A stretch of 64,000 bases of DNA, from positions 508,113,942 to 508,177,941 of the forward strand of contig NC_081410.1 in the NCBI RefSeq assembly GCF_030272615.1. Direction: 5' to 3'. Positions within the stretch are counted from its first letter, which is position 1, and every line of letters starts with the position of its first letter. This document shows, one piece after another, positions 48,331 through 59,017 of the stretch. Made by a program: the position numbers and the translations under genes. The notes below the pieces were generated by a model, which was not told the origin of the DNA, did not search any database, and saw nothing but the letters and a program-made list of their open reading frames with translations. This DNA comes from Cryptomeria japonica (Eukaryota; Streptophyta; Pinopsida; Cupressales; Cupressaceae).

Positions 48331-50331
48331 CTCCATATATCTACTTGTACTCGGAATGGGAAAAACAAATCCTCATGCCGACCCGCGTTCCCCTGAGGCC
48401 TATAGGCAATCTGTGAGGAACTGGGGATCTGTGCTATCATGGAAATGTCTGTCATTGCCTGCTAAATCAGGGAACGCCATTCCTGCACATTATCTGTGGT
48501 AGTAGAATAGATTTTTGTTAGTACCATTCTATATCATCAAAACATTAATCAATCAATATAAAACTACTATACCTGGATCTCCCTCACGCCAGTAGGGATC
48601 ATGATATGGTAGCATCTGTGTCTGGGAACCGCTAGGCTCCCCTCGCTCGAATAATCTGTCCACGATGGGTGTAGGCTGGACGGTACTAGGGACAGGTCTC
48701 CGTATCGCCTCATGTTCCCCCTGTTGGGGAATAAGAGGTGGATCCAGAGCTATGGTATCGTCTCCTGAATGGTGGGGAGCTGCATCTGACTCCTCCTCAT
48801 CATCTCTATCCTCCTCCTCATCGTCCTCCTCGTCATCCTCATCCTCGTCCTCATCCGCATCATCACCTGCATCTCCCTCGTCCTCCTCTCTATCTGTATC
48901 CTCCTCCTCCTCCTCGGCACTGGGCTGATCGCCTGTAGGTGGATCAGGATCTCCCGCCTCCTCATGACCCTCTCCCTCCTCTGGCTCCTCTGACCTGGAT
49001 CCCTGGTCCTTGTCTGGGTCTCCATGTCTCCATGGGCCTGGATAGCCTGTCGGATGATCTGGTGGAAAGATAGGACCTGGATATGATCTCATAAACCATG
49101 AGACGTACCTGCGTTGTGCTCCAGGCTCTACAGAATAATCAGTGACTACATCCTAATCAGATCCCTCTAAGTCTGTAGTCTCGATGTCATCTATCATCGG
49201 TCTCGCTATTGCTCTAGGTCTGGGAAGGACCCGTGAGTGTCGAGTATAGATGGGCACATCGGCTGGAACACACTGCTCTAGTCCGAACTGCCTCCGTACT
49301 CGGTCAAAGTAGAAAGGGACTATGATGTGTGCATATCGTCCCCGCAGTATGCGGTTCCTCTGTAGGCATGCTAACTGTCTCTCCATCCCATCCCATCTGT
49401 GCATCCGTAGGTAAGGTCTCCACACTGTCACCTCGGCTGTCAGTCTGTCAAAAATCACTCTCCAATATAATAAATCTCCAAATCTCCACTCGCTGGTAAG
49501 TGGATAAGCGAACACCCTAGGTCGCTCGCTCGCTGTACTCAGCGGAAAGCCGACGGGCCTGGTGCATGTGAAGTGCTCTAAAATCCACACCTGCAGAAGT
49601 GTGCATGTCATCAAACTACAACCCTGTCCAAATACGTACTCCTCAAGGCCGTGATAGAGATGCGCAAGCATACTCCGACCCCAAGCATACACTCTCCTGT
49701 GTCTCTCCATCGCTCTGATGCACCATGTGAGACCCCCATGCATGTGCATGCCTCGCCCATTAGGGCAGACAGCTAGTGCTATGATGGCTATCATAAGGCG
49801 TCTCAGAAGGGGTACCTCCCTTGTAGGATGTAAGAGCCAGCTAACCATGATGCGACCTCTCGTCTTGCTCGGCATGACTCTCCCTATGCAATACACCTGC
49901 TCTCTCTGATGATCCTCTGCTGACCGATCGGTCGCGTATGTAACAGTCGCTCCTCTGATAGGCAGACGAAGTATACGGTACACATCCTCGAGTGTAACCG
50001 TCAGCTCCCCTATTGGAAGATGAAATGAGCATGTGTCAGGATCCCATCGCTCCATCAATGCCATCAGCATCGCAGGATGGAACCGAATGGCTGGCATGAG
50101 GATCACATACCATAATCCTACTATCGACAGTGTGTCTCTCTTTGACTGAGTAAGCCGCGGAATCTGATCTCGCAAACTGCGAAGAATATGTCCCGCTGTA
50201 TGCTCTCTCATGTACGGAAGGCCCTGCAACACCAAGAACATAACCGTAATCAGTACTCAATCATCAAAATCGCTAATGCAAACTATCGAACATCGTGTGC
50301 TAGTCCTGAAACCCCTCGCCAAGCCCTGATT

Positions 50332-50449
50332 GGGGACCATGGCGCCCTGTCAGGGACCATGGCGCCCTGAGGGGACCATGGCGCCCTGTCAGGGACCATG
50401 GCGCCCTGGGGGGACTAGGGCGCCCCACAGGGACCATGGCGCCCTGGGT
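50332..50449. repeat. GGGACCATGGCGCCCTG tandem array in PMD intron 1
   Basis: Five units of GGGACCATGGCGCCCTG and one variant (GGGACTAGGGCGCCCCA) occur at roughly 18-22 base spacing, inside the predicted first intron. The same core, GACCATGGCGCCC, occurs once in the 5' LTR (near 40743). A related GGCGCTGGGCGCCCTGG unit is tandemly repeated in both LTRs. Confidence 0.85.
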
Positions 50450-50620
50450 GGGCCCCGGGTCAGCCTTCGGGGCCTGCATACGATCACAGAAAAGTCAAAA
50501 TGCAGAAAATCAAAAGTCAAAGTTCAGTCAACTCACCTCGTCCAGTGGCTCGTTGTCAATCACGACTTGGCGCAGGATCTCAACCCTCGTCGTCGTGAAG
50601 GCATGATGATGGCTATGTGG

Positions 50621-51188
50621 GCTCCGCTGCAATGAACAGTACTCAGAATCAACAAAGTGACAAATGCAAGTGTCACTTTCGAGGTATATACTCTCATTTG
50701 TTTATTCTTACTTTTTGAAACCCTAATTTTCCTCTACCATTCATTTTATCATAACTTGGGTTTGGGAGATGCGATTTTCGAGCCGTTTGTTGCGTTGGAA
50801 TCGTATTTTCCTTCCCCTACTCTCGGGATGTTTCAAAAAGTGCTCTGATGAAGCCTATTTAGTGAACACCCCTCATCAATACTACCTTACACAATTTGTC
50901 GTAAGTAAACATGCTACCCTATTTCACCTCCCTAATAAGCAAGTCGAAACAGGGGGGGGCATACAGCTACTCACAAATTTCATCACTTTCCTTAGTAAGC
51001 ATTAGGTGATTTTTTGTGATCTAACGTGTGTTTTGTAGGGTGCGGTTCCTAACTGTGTATTGCAGATGCCGTTGGGGGCTTCGTCCGACAACTTATGGAT
51101 ATATCCTTTTTCAAATAATGTTTACCTTTCTGTACTTTAGCTTGCATATGCACGTAGTACTCATATGACCGCTAAAGTGGGGGCTAAA
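50621..51188. other. gypsy internal region between the antisense gene and the 3' LTR
   Basis: No gene is supported. It may contain the promoter of the antisense PMD gene. A G-rich run AGGGGGGGG lies at 50950, and the purine run AAAGTGGGGGCTAAA at 51174-51188 abuts the LTR as the likely polypurine tract. Confidence 0.5.
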
Positions 51189-52492
51189 TGTAGCGTCATA
51201 AATTGTACGCACTTGCTAAAGCGGTACAATTTAACACCTAGTTTAGCACCCGCCTTGGCGCAGTTGCACTTTGCATGGCATTTCCCCTTTAGCACTTAAT
51301 TAATTGAATTAATTAGGTCTAAAGGTTCTATTTCACCATTTTCCACATCACAAAGTCGGGCCATTTCATTAAAGCGTCCCCCTTTCATTTTATTCCTCCA
51401 ATACATCACTTAATCAAAAACCCTAATTGGGCCCTATTCTGAGCTTGGGGGCTTAATTTCGGGGGTCAAAACATCTCGAAATCACCTGTAACTTCGGGAT
51501 TCTCTCTAAAATCATCATATCTGACGGTCCTGAAAATTTGGTGAAAAGTTGTCGGGACCGTGGCGCCTGGAGTGCACACGGTCTCGGACATTTTTCCCGA
51601 AATTTTAGGAGCGCGATCCAATCATAAAATAAAGCTTAACCCCAAGAAATTGGCGGGATATTCAATCTCTAGGTCGGCCAAAAGACGAAATTGCGACCTA
51701 GGGTTTCATACATAAGAGCTCTCTTTCTTCATTTGAAAGGATGGGATTTTTGTTTTCAGGAACTTCATATGCAACGAAAGAGCAGATCTTTGAGGACTTC
51801 AACATCTTACAACATCCTTCTATCAAGCATCTATCAAATTCATTCATCCATTTAGGGCTTGGAAGACATTGAAGAACAATAGGAGATTACCGACTGAAGA
51901 TTGGCTTGTACTCCTCCCTTGAGGGTTCGACGACGCCGCGGGATACAGATCCGGAGAGAGAAGGTCGAGACAGCACTCTGTATCAAATTGCAGAGCAGAA
52001 GACTGGGACAGGGGCGCTGGGCGCCCTGGTCCCTGGGACAGAGGCGCTGGGCGCCTTGGTCCTCTGGACAGACAGCGTTCAGACAGCTTCCCGACAGTGT
52101 TTCAGAGTGCAGAACAACAGTTTCTGGTGCAGTTTTTAGGACAGTGGCGCCCGCGCCCCCGTCCTGAACATTTTCAGCCCGATTTTGACTCCGGGTACAT
52201 ATCTGCATTCTCATCTCATCCTTGTATTTACAGCTGTTCATTGTTTAATCTCAATTCTGCAATCTTGTTATTAGTTCATACTTGCACTTTGGGATTAGGG
52301 TTTGAACTTGCATTACTTGATCTTACAATTTCAACAAGGGAATAGAAATCCTAATAGATATCCCGTGGCTCTCTCTTTCACAAAAAGAAATAGCCAATTG
52401 TGCGATATCTCTAGGCTCTTTCGTATTCCGTAATGTGTGTCAAAAGGTAGGATTAGGGCATGTTAACCTAGTCTCGCTTTTTCCCCCACACA
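51189..52492 (+). repeat. gypsy 3' LTR
   Basis: The 1304-bp repeat matches the 5' LTR closely. It lacks one 32-bp GC-rich unit (two units at 52003-52078 against three in the 5' LTR), which accounts for the length difference. Confidence 0.95.
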
Positions 52493-53205
52493 ATTATGTA
52501 CATAATTTCAACAACTATTTCTCTCATAGAAACCCAAGAGAAACAATAAATTATTAAACAAGCACTAGAATTAGCTACAAACCCACACTATAGCTTATAA
52601 GCCTATGAAAGACACCTATCAAAGATTCCTTGCTTAACTAGGATCTTCGGTTCCGAGCCTCCATTTAGGGCAAGCAATTAGTGGATTTTTTCTGGGAACA
52701 GTTATTCCAAACTCTTTCGCCACATCCACTTTGCTCTCCACATTCAAATCAAAGCAATGAATTAACTGAGCGAGTGCCAACTCACTAACAGAAAGACCCA
52801 TGGAAATTCCAGGGCATCCTCTTCTTCCTGTTCCAAAAGGCAACAAATCGAAGTCCTGACCTCTCACATCCTTATTACACCCCATGAACTGCTTGGGCTT
52901 GAACATATGAGCATCTTTCCAAACGCTTTCGTCCCTTCCCATCGCCCACACATTCACATACAAGGGTGTCCTTGGCAGAATGAAATATCCTCCCACGCTG
53001 CACCCTTCCGTTGACTCGTGCGGAATGAGTAGAGGAAATGGCGGATGTAGTCGAAAAATTTCCTTCAACACGCATCGCAATTAGTAGAGCTTCATGACGT
53101 CACTCTCCTTTATTCTATGATTTCTGCCCACTACACATTCAATCTCTCGTTGTGCTTGTGCCAGCGTTACAGGATTCCTCAACAGTTCACTCATTGCCCA
53201 CTCTA

Positions 53206-53977
53206 TGTAATGTCCCCGATATAATTAAATAATATTAATTATTGTATGGCCCTAATTTTAATAATAAAATCTGTCGGGCTTCCCTTTTTATTTTATTAGT
53301 TAAGTTATGTTTGTGTCGGCCCATTTGTAATCCTTTGGGAAGTTTCCCGGAGCTCATATTTATGACCGAGTCTATCATAGTTGTAGGTATGCGAATTTTG
53401 GTATCATTTTTCTATTTTGCGAATTCCACTTGGAGTTCAGCGTGTCTATCATTTCGGAGGTGAGATATCCTCCCTACTTTGCATCCGCAGTTTCGGTGGC
53501 AATTCTCCTCACCTTAGTTTGCTTCTGTTCTGGGTTTGTGTAATATGTTGTGCGATCATTATCAATATAATTCCTCTTTTGCATGTGCGGATCTTCATCT
53601 AATTCTCGTGTCTAGAATAATATTTTAATTTCTTTGTACGAACTAAGAGTTTGGAGGGCTTGAAGTGGAACTTGGCGGATATTCATCAACCGTACGGTCA
53701 AAGCAAACATACCACCGTACACCCCAAACACTCACTGTACGGTCAAGGCAACATACCGCCATACACCCCTTCACCATACGGCCTGCTTCTTCCCACCGCA
53801 CGGCCTGGTTGGTTCCACCGTACGGCCTGCCTTACACTACCGTACGGCCTGTTTGGCCCACCGTGCTGACCCTCACTCCACCGTACTGTTTTCGCATTGA
53901 ACACGCCCTCTTCTTACCACCGTACGTTCTCTCCACCGTACGACCTTCCTCTGCGAGTTCTCCGTACGAACATTACA
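53206..53977. mobile_element. 772-bp TG...CA insert in CYP exon 2, probable solo LTR
   Basis: The insert begins TGTAATGT and ends ACATTACA, a perfect 8-bp inverted repeat with the TG...CA ends of an LTR. CTA flanks both sides, and removing the insert with one CTA gives a sequence of the same length as copy 1. An LTR normally makes a 5-bp duplication, so either the outer bases diverged or this is another class with a 3-bp duplication. It carries no gene. Its right half is packed with CCGTACGG-type palindromes. Confidence 0.7.
53686..53968. repeat. cluster of CCGTACGG palindromes
   Basis: The self-complementary octamer CCGTACGG, or forms with one change (CTGTACGG, CCATACGG, CCGCACGG, CCGTACGT), occurs more than ten times in about 280 bp, often preceded by CA or A. 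Spacing is irregular (about 14 to 40 bp), so this is not a simple tandem array. Confidence 0.8.
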
Positions 53978-55003
53978 CTATCAATGTCACCGATATTTCC
54001 GTTCCCCCATTTAACATCTTCTGCACACATTTCGTCCGGCTACGGTAAAAGCGAAATTGTTTAAAACAATTTGTAATCAGATTTGTGATAGCTTAAGACG
54101 GCTTTGATTCTCAGACTTACCAAGACCATGGCTTTGATGCGAGTTCCTGTGATTGTGTGGCTCTCTGTTTGGGCCTTGTTGAGCAGCACGTCTACCAAAT
54201 CTTTAACGCGATCCTTGTTCCGTTTTCCATTATGCAATATGTGCGCGTCGATTAGTTTTCCAGCAAATTCGTCGAATATTTTGTGAACTGCCTGCATGCG
54301 ACCACGGAATCCAAGCAAGTCGAGCCAGTCGAGCCAGTCGAGAGAAGGAATAAAATCGCAAATACAAAATGCACCGGCCACAGTGAACATCTCCTCAACC
54401 ATTTTTTTGAAGCCAAGCTCTCCAATCAAGTCGTTGTCGGAGTACGTCCTGCTGGCAAACATTCTGCAGACAATATTTTGATTAAGGGAGGAGAGTTTCT
54501 TCTTTACATCCACATACTGCGTCCGTGCCCGCTTTCCTGCCAGACGGAGGCGATCATGGCAGACACTTCTTCTTCTCTTACAAATCTGAAAGACTGGTTT
54601 CTCTTTACTGTGAGCAGCTCCACCGTCTAACAGTTTTCTACTCCACCTCCTGTACGCTCCGTAGGAGGCAAACGCCACGTCCTTATGATCATAGCTTACA
54701 TGTTTCCCGAATGTGCAGTTTGGTCGGGTTGCAAAAACCAAATCATGACTTTTGAGGAACTCTTTTGCCATAGCAGGATAACAGATCACAACGGTGGAGA
54801 CGGATCCCAGGCGAAGGAACACAATAGATCTGTATCTCTTCGCCAGCGCCGCAAGATTCTGATGAGGAAGGTTTCCCAAGAGATGCAGACTTCCTATGAT
54901 AGGCCATGGACTAGCTCCTCACCTTATAGACAAAGCAGCAGAAGAAGAAAATCACAACTCCAATTGTGACGGCCACATTATGGAAGCAAATCAGTGATTC
55001 CAT

Positions 55004-56526
55004 GCTGTCCTCGAGAAAAGGGAAAACCAGGAGGCTTGAGTGAAGGGAAACTCGTAACTCAACCCGTTTAACAGAGTCGAGGAGGCCTGCTCCGACGGCA
55101 GAAGGCAAATACAGTGGTGCCCAGTCAGGATTTGTCGTCTATGTAATTACCACAATAAAATATCATAAATTCCATGTAAGTCAGTCGTGGTTCGCATGTA
55201 CTGTACGATATACTAATATCTAGTGATTTATTGGACTTCGTTTAGATACCCGTTAATATTCATAAAAATAAATACAACTTTGTAGTTATCATTTCCGGAG
55301 GGAAATGAGGCTTTCATGGGTATCGTGCAGTCGACTCCATGTGATCTGTATTTTTTATTTTTAAAAATACTAATAAAGAATAGTTATCGAATCAATACGT
55401 AATTCTCTTATAATGATAGCTTGTTTCATAGTTAATTATAAATTCTTGTTAGTTCATGTTTTTCTATCAAAAATTGTAAGTTGAAGGTGGTCGTCTATAG
55501 AAGAGCAACGACATATTATATTGTTTAACTTGTGCTTATTGATCTATGAGTTTGAAACATCAATACTAATAAAGAATAGTTATCAAATCAAAATGTAACT
55601 CTCTTATAATAGCTTGCCTCATAGTTAATTATAAATTCTTGTTAGTTCACGTTTTCTATTGAAAATTGTAAGTTGAAGGTGGTCATCAACAGAGGAGTGA
55701 CATATTAACATATCACATTGTTTAACTCGTGCTTGTTGATCAATGAGTTTGAAAAACCCTTTGTCACATTTGACCAATGCCTAAGTTATTTAACGCCTTC
55801 AAATCTAGATTATAATTCAATTTATAGAATTGCGTTAATAACATTTTCACTTCTACCAATCCCCAAGAAGAGGTTTAAGATCATGAAAAAATCATTTCTA
55901 TGATGTATTTGTTAACCATTGCTAAATCGATGTCAATACTATAGTTGATAGTACCATTTATGATAAATGTAAAGCCAAGGGGCATATCTTCTCCCAAAAT
56001 ATTGGAACCTCATTATGATATTTGCATTATAAAAATTTAATTGATTACTTAGATTTTATTATTAGAAAATTATTTTATTAATTTAAATTTAATTTATAGT
56101 TTATTTTTTAAGAATATATGTTGGTTATATATTAATATTTACTATTCATATAGTATGATGTCTTGTTACTATTTAAAATGTTAGTTGACATAATTAATAA
56201 TAATAAATAATTTTTTTATTACAACTAATGTTATCATTTTATTTAGTTTTGGATAAAGATGATAAAACCCATAAATTATTAGAATTTAAAAGAAGTTTAT
56301 ATTCAAAACCAAGAAAGACCTATGCAAATAGCCAAAATTATGAAATTGGACTAAGGAACCAACTTAACCATGAACACCCCGATTACAGTTCACTAAAATA
56401 ACATAAAAGAAGCTCACCATGAATATTACATGCATAAACTTTAAATTTTCTTAAAGAAAAAGCTTAATAGAACAATAATGTAAGAAAATGCCTCCACTAC
56501 ACCAAGCAACAACAATTGGGAAATAT
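55004..56526. other. 5' flank of CYP copy 2, AT-rich, no gene
   Basis: No gene is supported. It contains a tandem duplication (55366-55757) and A/T-rich single-copy-like DNA. No promoter of the P450 can be named with confidence. Confidence 0.6.
55366..55757. repeat. tandem duplication, unit about 196 bp, two copies
   Basis: Both units start AATACTAATAAAGAATAG (55366 and 55562) and run through TTGTAAGTTGAAGGTGGTC to a final ATGAGTTTGAAA. They have diverged by small indels. Confidence 0.85.
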
Positions 56527-56968
56527 TATAGAAACCTCTTACATCAACAACAAATAAACAAAGGAAAAACAAAGCAATGTTTAAAGACAATAATTTTTTA
56601 TTGAATTTCAAGAACTGATTACATAGTGCCTTTGTTAGAGGTATTTCTCAGGCTTCTTTATTCTTCTCACAAGTTGTATCAACCAATAATAAGCCTCTCT
56701 TTTTATAGAGGTCATAGCCCCTTTCAATCAATTATAATCATGCAACTAAGAATAGAGCATGCACCTAAAAATAGAAGAGAAAAATACTCTCAATATACAT
56801 GAAAACAAGAGGATCCAAAATACTCATGCAAACTAAATTTCAAAGTAACTAACTAAAAATAGAACTGATCCACGAACTACTGCATGTAGTGAGTGTTAAA
56901 TATTACGGTGGATCTCCAAGCAAGCAATTATTGCGGTGGAACTGAGAGCTCAACATTAGTTCTCTACA
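56527..56968 (-). repeat. 3' LTR of the 2.5 kb element
   Basis: The 442-bp repeat ends CTCTACA in plus orientation; the outer TG reads TA. On the element strand a TATAAAA box lies at about 56707-56701. It matches 58603-59017 with moderate divergence. Confidence 0.9.
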
Positions 56969-57299
56969 TACTCCACCTTGATGTTGAGACTCACAATATA
57001 GTCTTGAAGCTTTGACAATCTGGATCTTTGTAACTCGATGTGACCTTGTTAGTACAAGATAACTCGATGTGGCAAAGTCCAAACCCTTGCAACTCATTGT
57101 GCAACACCAATCATAGCAAGCAGTCATCTGCTACTTGACGCGAACATCCAAATTGTGTCCAATCACTTCTTCTATTCACATACTAACATTTAGGCTTATA
57201 CAACCTTCTAAACATATTTGTTATCTTTTGTCGATAGGATCCATCTATCCAACCATAATCAATCTGCATGCAACCTTTCTTAGATTGTTCATTTATTTC

Positions 57300-57736
57300 T
57301 CTATCCCATCAAGACTTTTCATAATGATTCTTCAACCCATAAATTGAACAAGGCTGAAGGCCCCAACAATTCTCCACTTTATCTCCTTCTCTATGACAAT
57401 GCAAACACTAATTTCTTTCAGTTGATTTTCTTGAACTTGCAGTACTAGAAACTTCATATCTATCTTTCTTATTATATCTAAGACCTTCATACTTGGTCTC
57501 ATAATTGGCTTAATGGGCTCTTAAATTCCTTACCCATTATTTCCTAGGCCTCTTCCTTTATAACCCATTTTCTCCATCATCTTCAAACTGATATTTTTTT
57601 CAAAATGAACTTTGTTTTTAATATGACAACCTGCACCTGTGCATGCAAACACATCCTTACATTCAACATCACAATCTTCACCTGCAAAAAAATTCAAAAC
57701 ATCAAGGATACAAATCACTTGTATCACATGTGGCAT
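57300..57736 (-). pseudogene. decayed G-patch-like coding region inside the 2.5 kb element
   Basis: From 57736 the minus strand encodes 68 codons ending KMMEKMGYKGRGLGNNG before a stop. Past the stop come a G-I and an EPIKP. This is the glycine-spaced G-patch pattern (GY-x-G-x-GLG-x4-G-I-x2-PI), which in host proteins activates DEAH helicases and also occurs in some retroelement polyproteins. Similarity continues in shifting frames to about 57300 with a C-rich stretch. It may be a host fragment captured by the element, or a remnant of a polyprotein. Confidence 0.5.
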
Positions 57737-58588
57737 CGCATACCAAAGACTTCAATCTTAAACTCAAATTTTCTTTGGTCAACAACTTTACCTGTTTTCC
57801 AAGATCTTCATTCTTTTTTTGGACTTCATCAAACAATTTTGTGCTTCTCATTCTTTATTTTTTTCTTAAATATTCTGCATTTCTTTTTCTTTAATATTCA
57901 CCAATTCTTCTTATAAACAATCTTTTTCATAAATTAAATTTGTAGTTTCTTTCTTAGCTCTTTTCACTGTTTTCCCCATTAGAATTAATATTTTCTATAC
58001 AGAAATAAAATAAATTACCTTTACTGGTGGGTACTATAGTTTGACTACACCAAATTCGTCTCCTTTGGACTACACAATAACCTCCTCATTCTTGTGAACT
58101 CCACTAAAAAAAATAACTTCATTAATTTCACCTTGATTTGCTTATTCTTGAAATCTTTTGACTCACAAAACTTCTGCAATTAATTTTGTACAAGCAGCTT
58201 CACCCTCAAGTTTAAATGACATCTTCTATGGTATTCAACTCTCCTAATCCTTTATTTTCACTCATTAATAGCGACCCAACACTAGCAATTTTCCTTTAAC
58301 TGTATACTGACGTCTTCACTTATTTTAAACTCTGCGACCTCTTTAAATAAATTTTTCTCCTCTGTGACTACCTTTGTCCTCTTGCAGCAATGTTTAGAAT
58401 ATTAAGAAACCCTTTCAATGGTTGTTTCTGAAAAAAAATTAGTATGTGGACTTCATTCCTTTTCTTCTTCAAATAAAAAATTTGCAGTCTTCGATTTCTG
58501 CACACTCTTTGGTCTTCTTGCGATCAACAACTCTCTGCAAACACTATTGACCCGATCCCACAATCTCATGCCCAAAGTATTTTCTAAT

Positions 58589-58602
58589 GCTCTGATACCA
58601 TT
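58589..58602 (-). other. primer binding site of the 2.5 kb element
   Basis: The plus strand reads GCTCTGATACCA two bases left of the 5' LTR; on the element strand this is TGGTATCAGAGC, the initiator Met tRNA complement. Confidence 0.88.
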
Positions 58603-59017
58603 TGTAGAAACTACACACAACAACAAAGAAAAATAGGAAAAATAAAGCAAAGTTTAAAGACACAATATAGTTTTATTTTGAATTTCAAGAACTGATTACA
58701 TAGTGCCTCTATTATAGACCTTTCTAAGGATTCTTTATTCTTCTCACAGGCTGTATCAAACAACAATAAGCCTTTCTTTTTCTAGAGTTCATAGCCCCTT
58801 TCAATCAATTATAATCATGCAACTAAAAATAGAGCATGCACCTAAAAATAGGAGAGAAAAACACTCTCAATATGCACAAAAATAAGAGGATCCAAAATAA
58901 TCATGCAAACTAAATTTCAAAGTAACTAACTAAATATAGAACTAATCCACATGTTGCAGTATGCAATGAATGTTGAATATTATGTTGGAACTGAGAGCTC
59001 AACATCAATTCTCTACA
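58603..59017 (-). repeat. 5' LTR of the 2.5 kb element
   Basis: The 415-bp repeat has intact TG and CA ends. The TATA box of the other copy is altered here (TTTCTAGAG on the plus strand). Confidence 0.9.

Larger units (their letters stand above)
48051..50620 (-). pseudogene. antisense Plant Mobile Domain (PMD) gene carried by the gypsy element
   Basis: Exon 2 (50223-48573) encodes the PMD: LWYVILMPAIRFHP, WDPDTCSFHLPIGELTVTLEDV, RILRLPI, and the C-terminal YVSWF motif. The PMD (PF10536-type) is found in the plant MAIN/MAIL silencing and genome-stability factors and in transposons. An acidic region of nearly unbroken D and E follows (about 48910-48780). An intron (48572-48494, GTATAG...CACAG) leads to exon 3 (48493-48051), with a duplicated RERxLSEDLQQAR heptad unit and an RS-rich end. 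An upstream exon ends at 50537 with donor GTGAGT, joined across intron 50536-50224. In-frame stops at 49155, 48464 and 48245 fit single C-to-T changes of Gln or Arg codons. GC content is well above that of pol. Confidence 0.8.
40376..52492 (+). mobile_element. 12.1 kb Ty3/gypsy element of Tat/Ogre type with antisense PMD gene
   Basis: LTRs 40376-41711 and 51189-52492 are flanked by an exact ATTAT duplication (40371-40375 and 52493-52497). Inside are a short gag-position frame, a pol frame with protease, RT, two RNase H domains and integrase (RT before integrase, hence gypsy), a spacer, and a minus-strand Plant Mobile Domain gene before the 3' LTR. Dual RNase H plus extra genes is the mark of the Tat/Ogre lineage. 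The LTRs differ by a few percent at most and by one 32-bp repeat unit, so insertion was fairly recent and later than the segmental duplication that it interrupts. Confidence 0.93.
52634..55003 (-). pseudogene. cytochrome P450 copy 2, multiply broken and split by an insert
   Basis: Exon 1 starts at ATG 55003 with a hydrophobic anchor, loses the proline-rich hinge region with a stop and frame change near 54920, and is open again from 54879. A base gain near 54640 and a base loss near 54525 shift the frame in between. The phase-0 intron 54120-54021 is kept. Exon 2 starts at 54020 with the I-helix altered to GGTEIS. It is cut at 53977 by the 772-bp insert, resumes at 53205, and has a TAA near 53083. 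The haem loop PFGTGRRGCPG is intact, but PERF reads PKQF and ETFR reads EIFR. The lesions differ from those of copy 1, so the two copies died independently. Confidence 0.9.
52498..55010 (-). repeat. segmental duplication copy 2, right part with CYP copy 2
   Basis: Sequence resumes exactly where it was interrupted at 40375: the ACAACTATTTCTCTC block here matches 26299. It continues through the P450 gene to its start codon. Similarity upstream of the gene is weak. Confidence 0.85.
56527..59017 (-). mobile_element. 2.5 kb non-autonomous LTR element with a decayed G-patch frame
   Basis: LTRs 56527-56968 and 58603-59017 are flanked by an exact AATAT duplication (56522-56526 and 59018-59022). The primer site GCTCTGATACCA on the plus strand (58589-58600) sets minus orientation. 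The internal part is only 1.6 kb, with no gag, protease, integrase or RT. Its 3' end (ACATCAAGGTGGAGTA before the LTR) is like that of the copia remnant at 35790-36060, so it is probably derived from that copia family. It must rely on proteins from another element. Confidence 0.88.

Noticed and set aside
48665-48938. Plus-strand serine-rich and proline/histidine-rich open frames
   Set aside because: They are the complement of the acidic D/E-coding stretch in the antisense PMD gene.
53686-53968. CRISPR-like array
   Set aside because: The repeated unit is an 8-bp palindrome at irregular spacing inside a plant LTR-like insert; no CRISPR is expected here.
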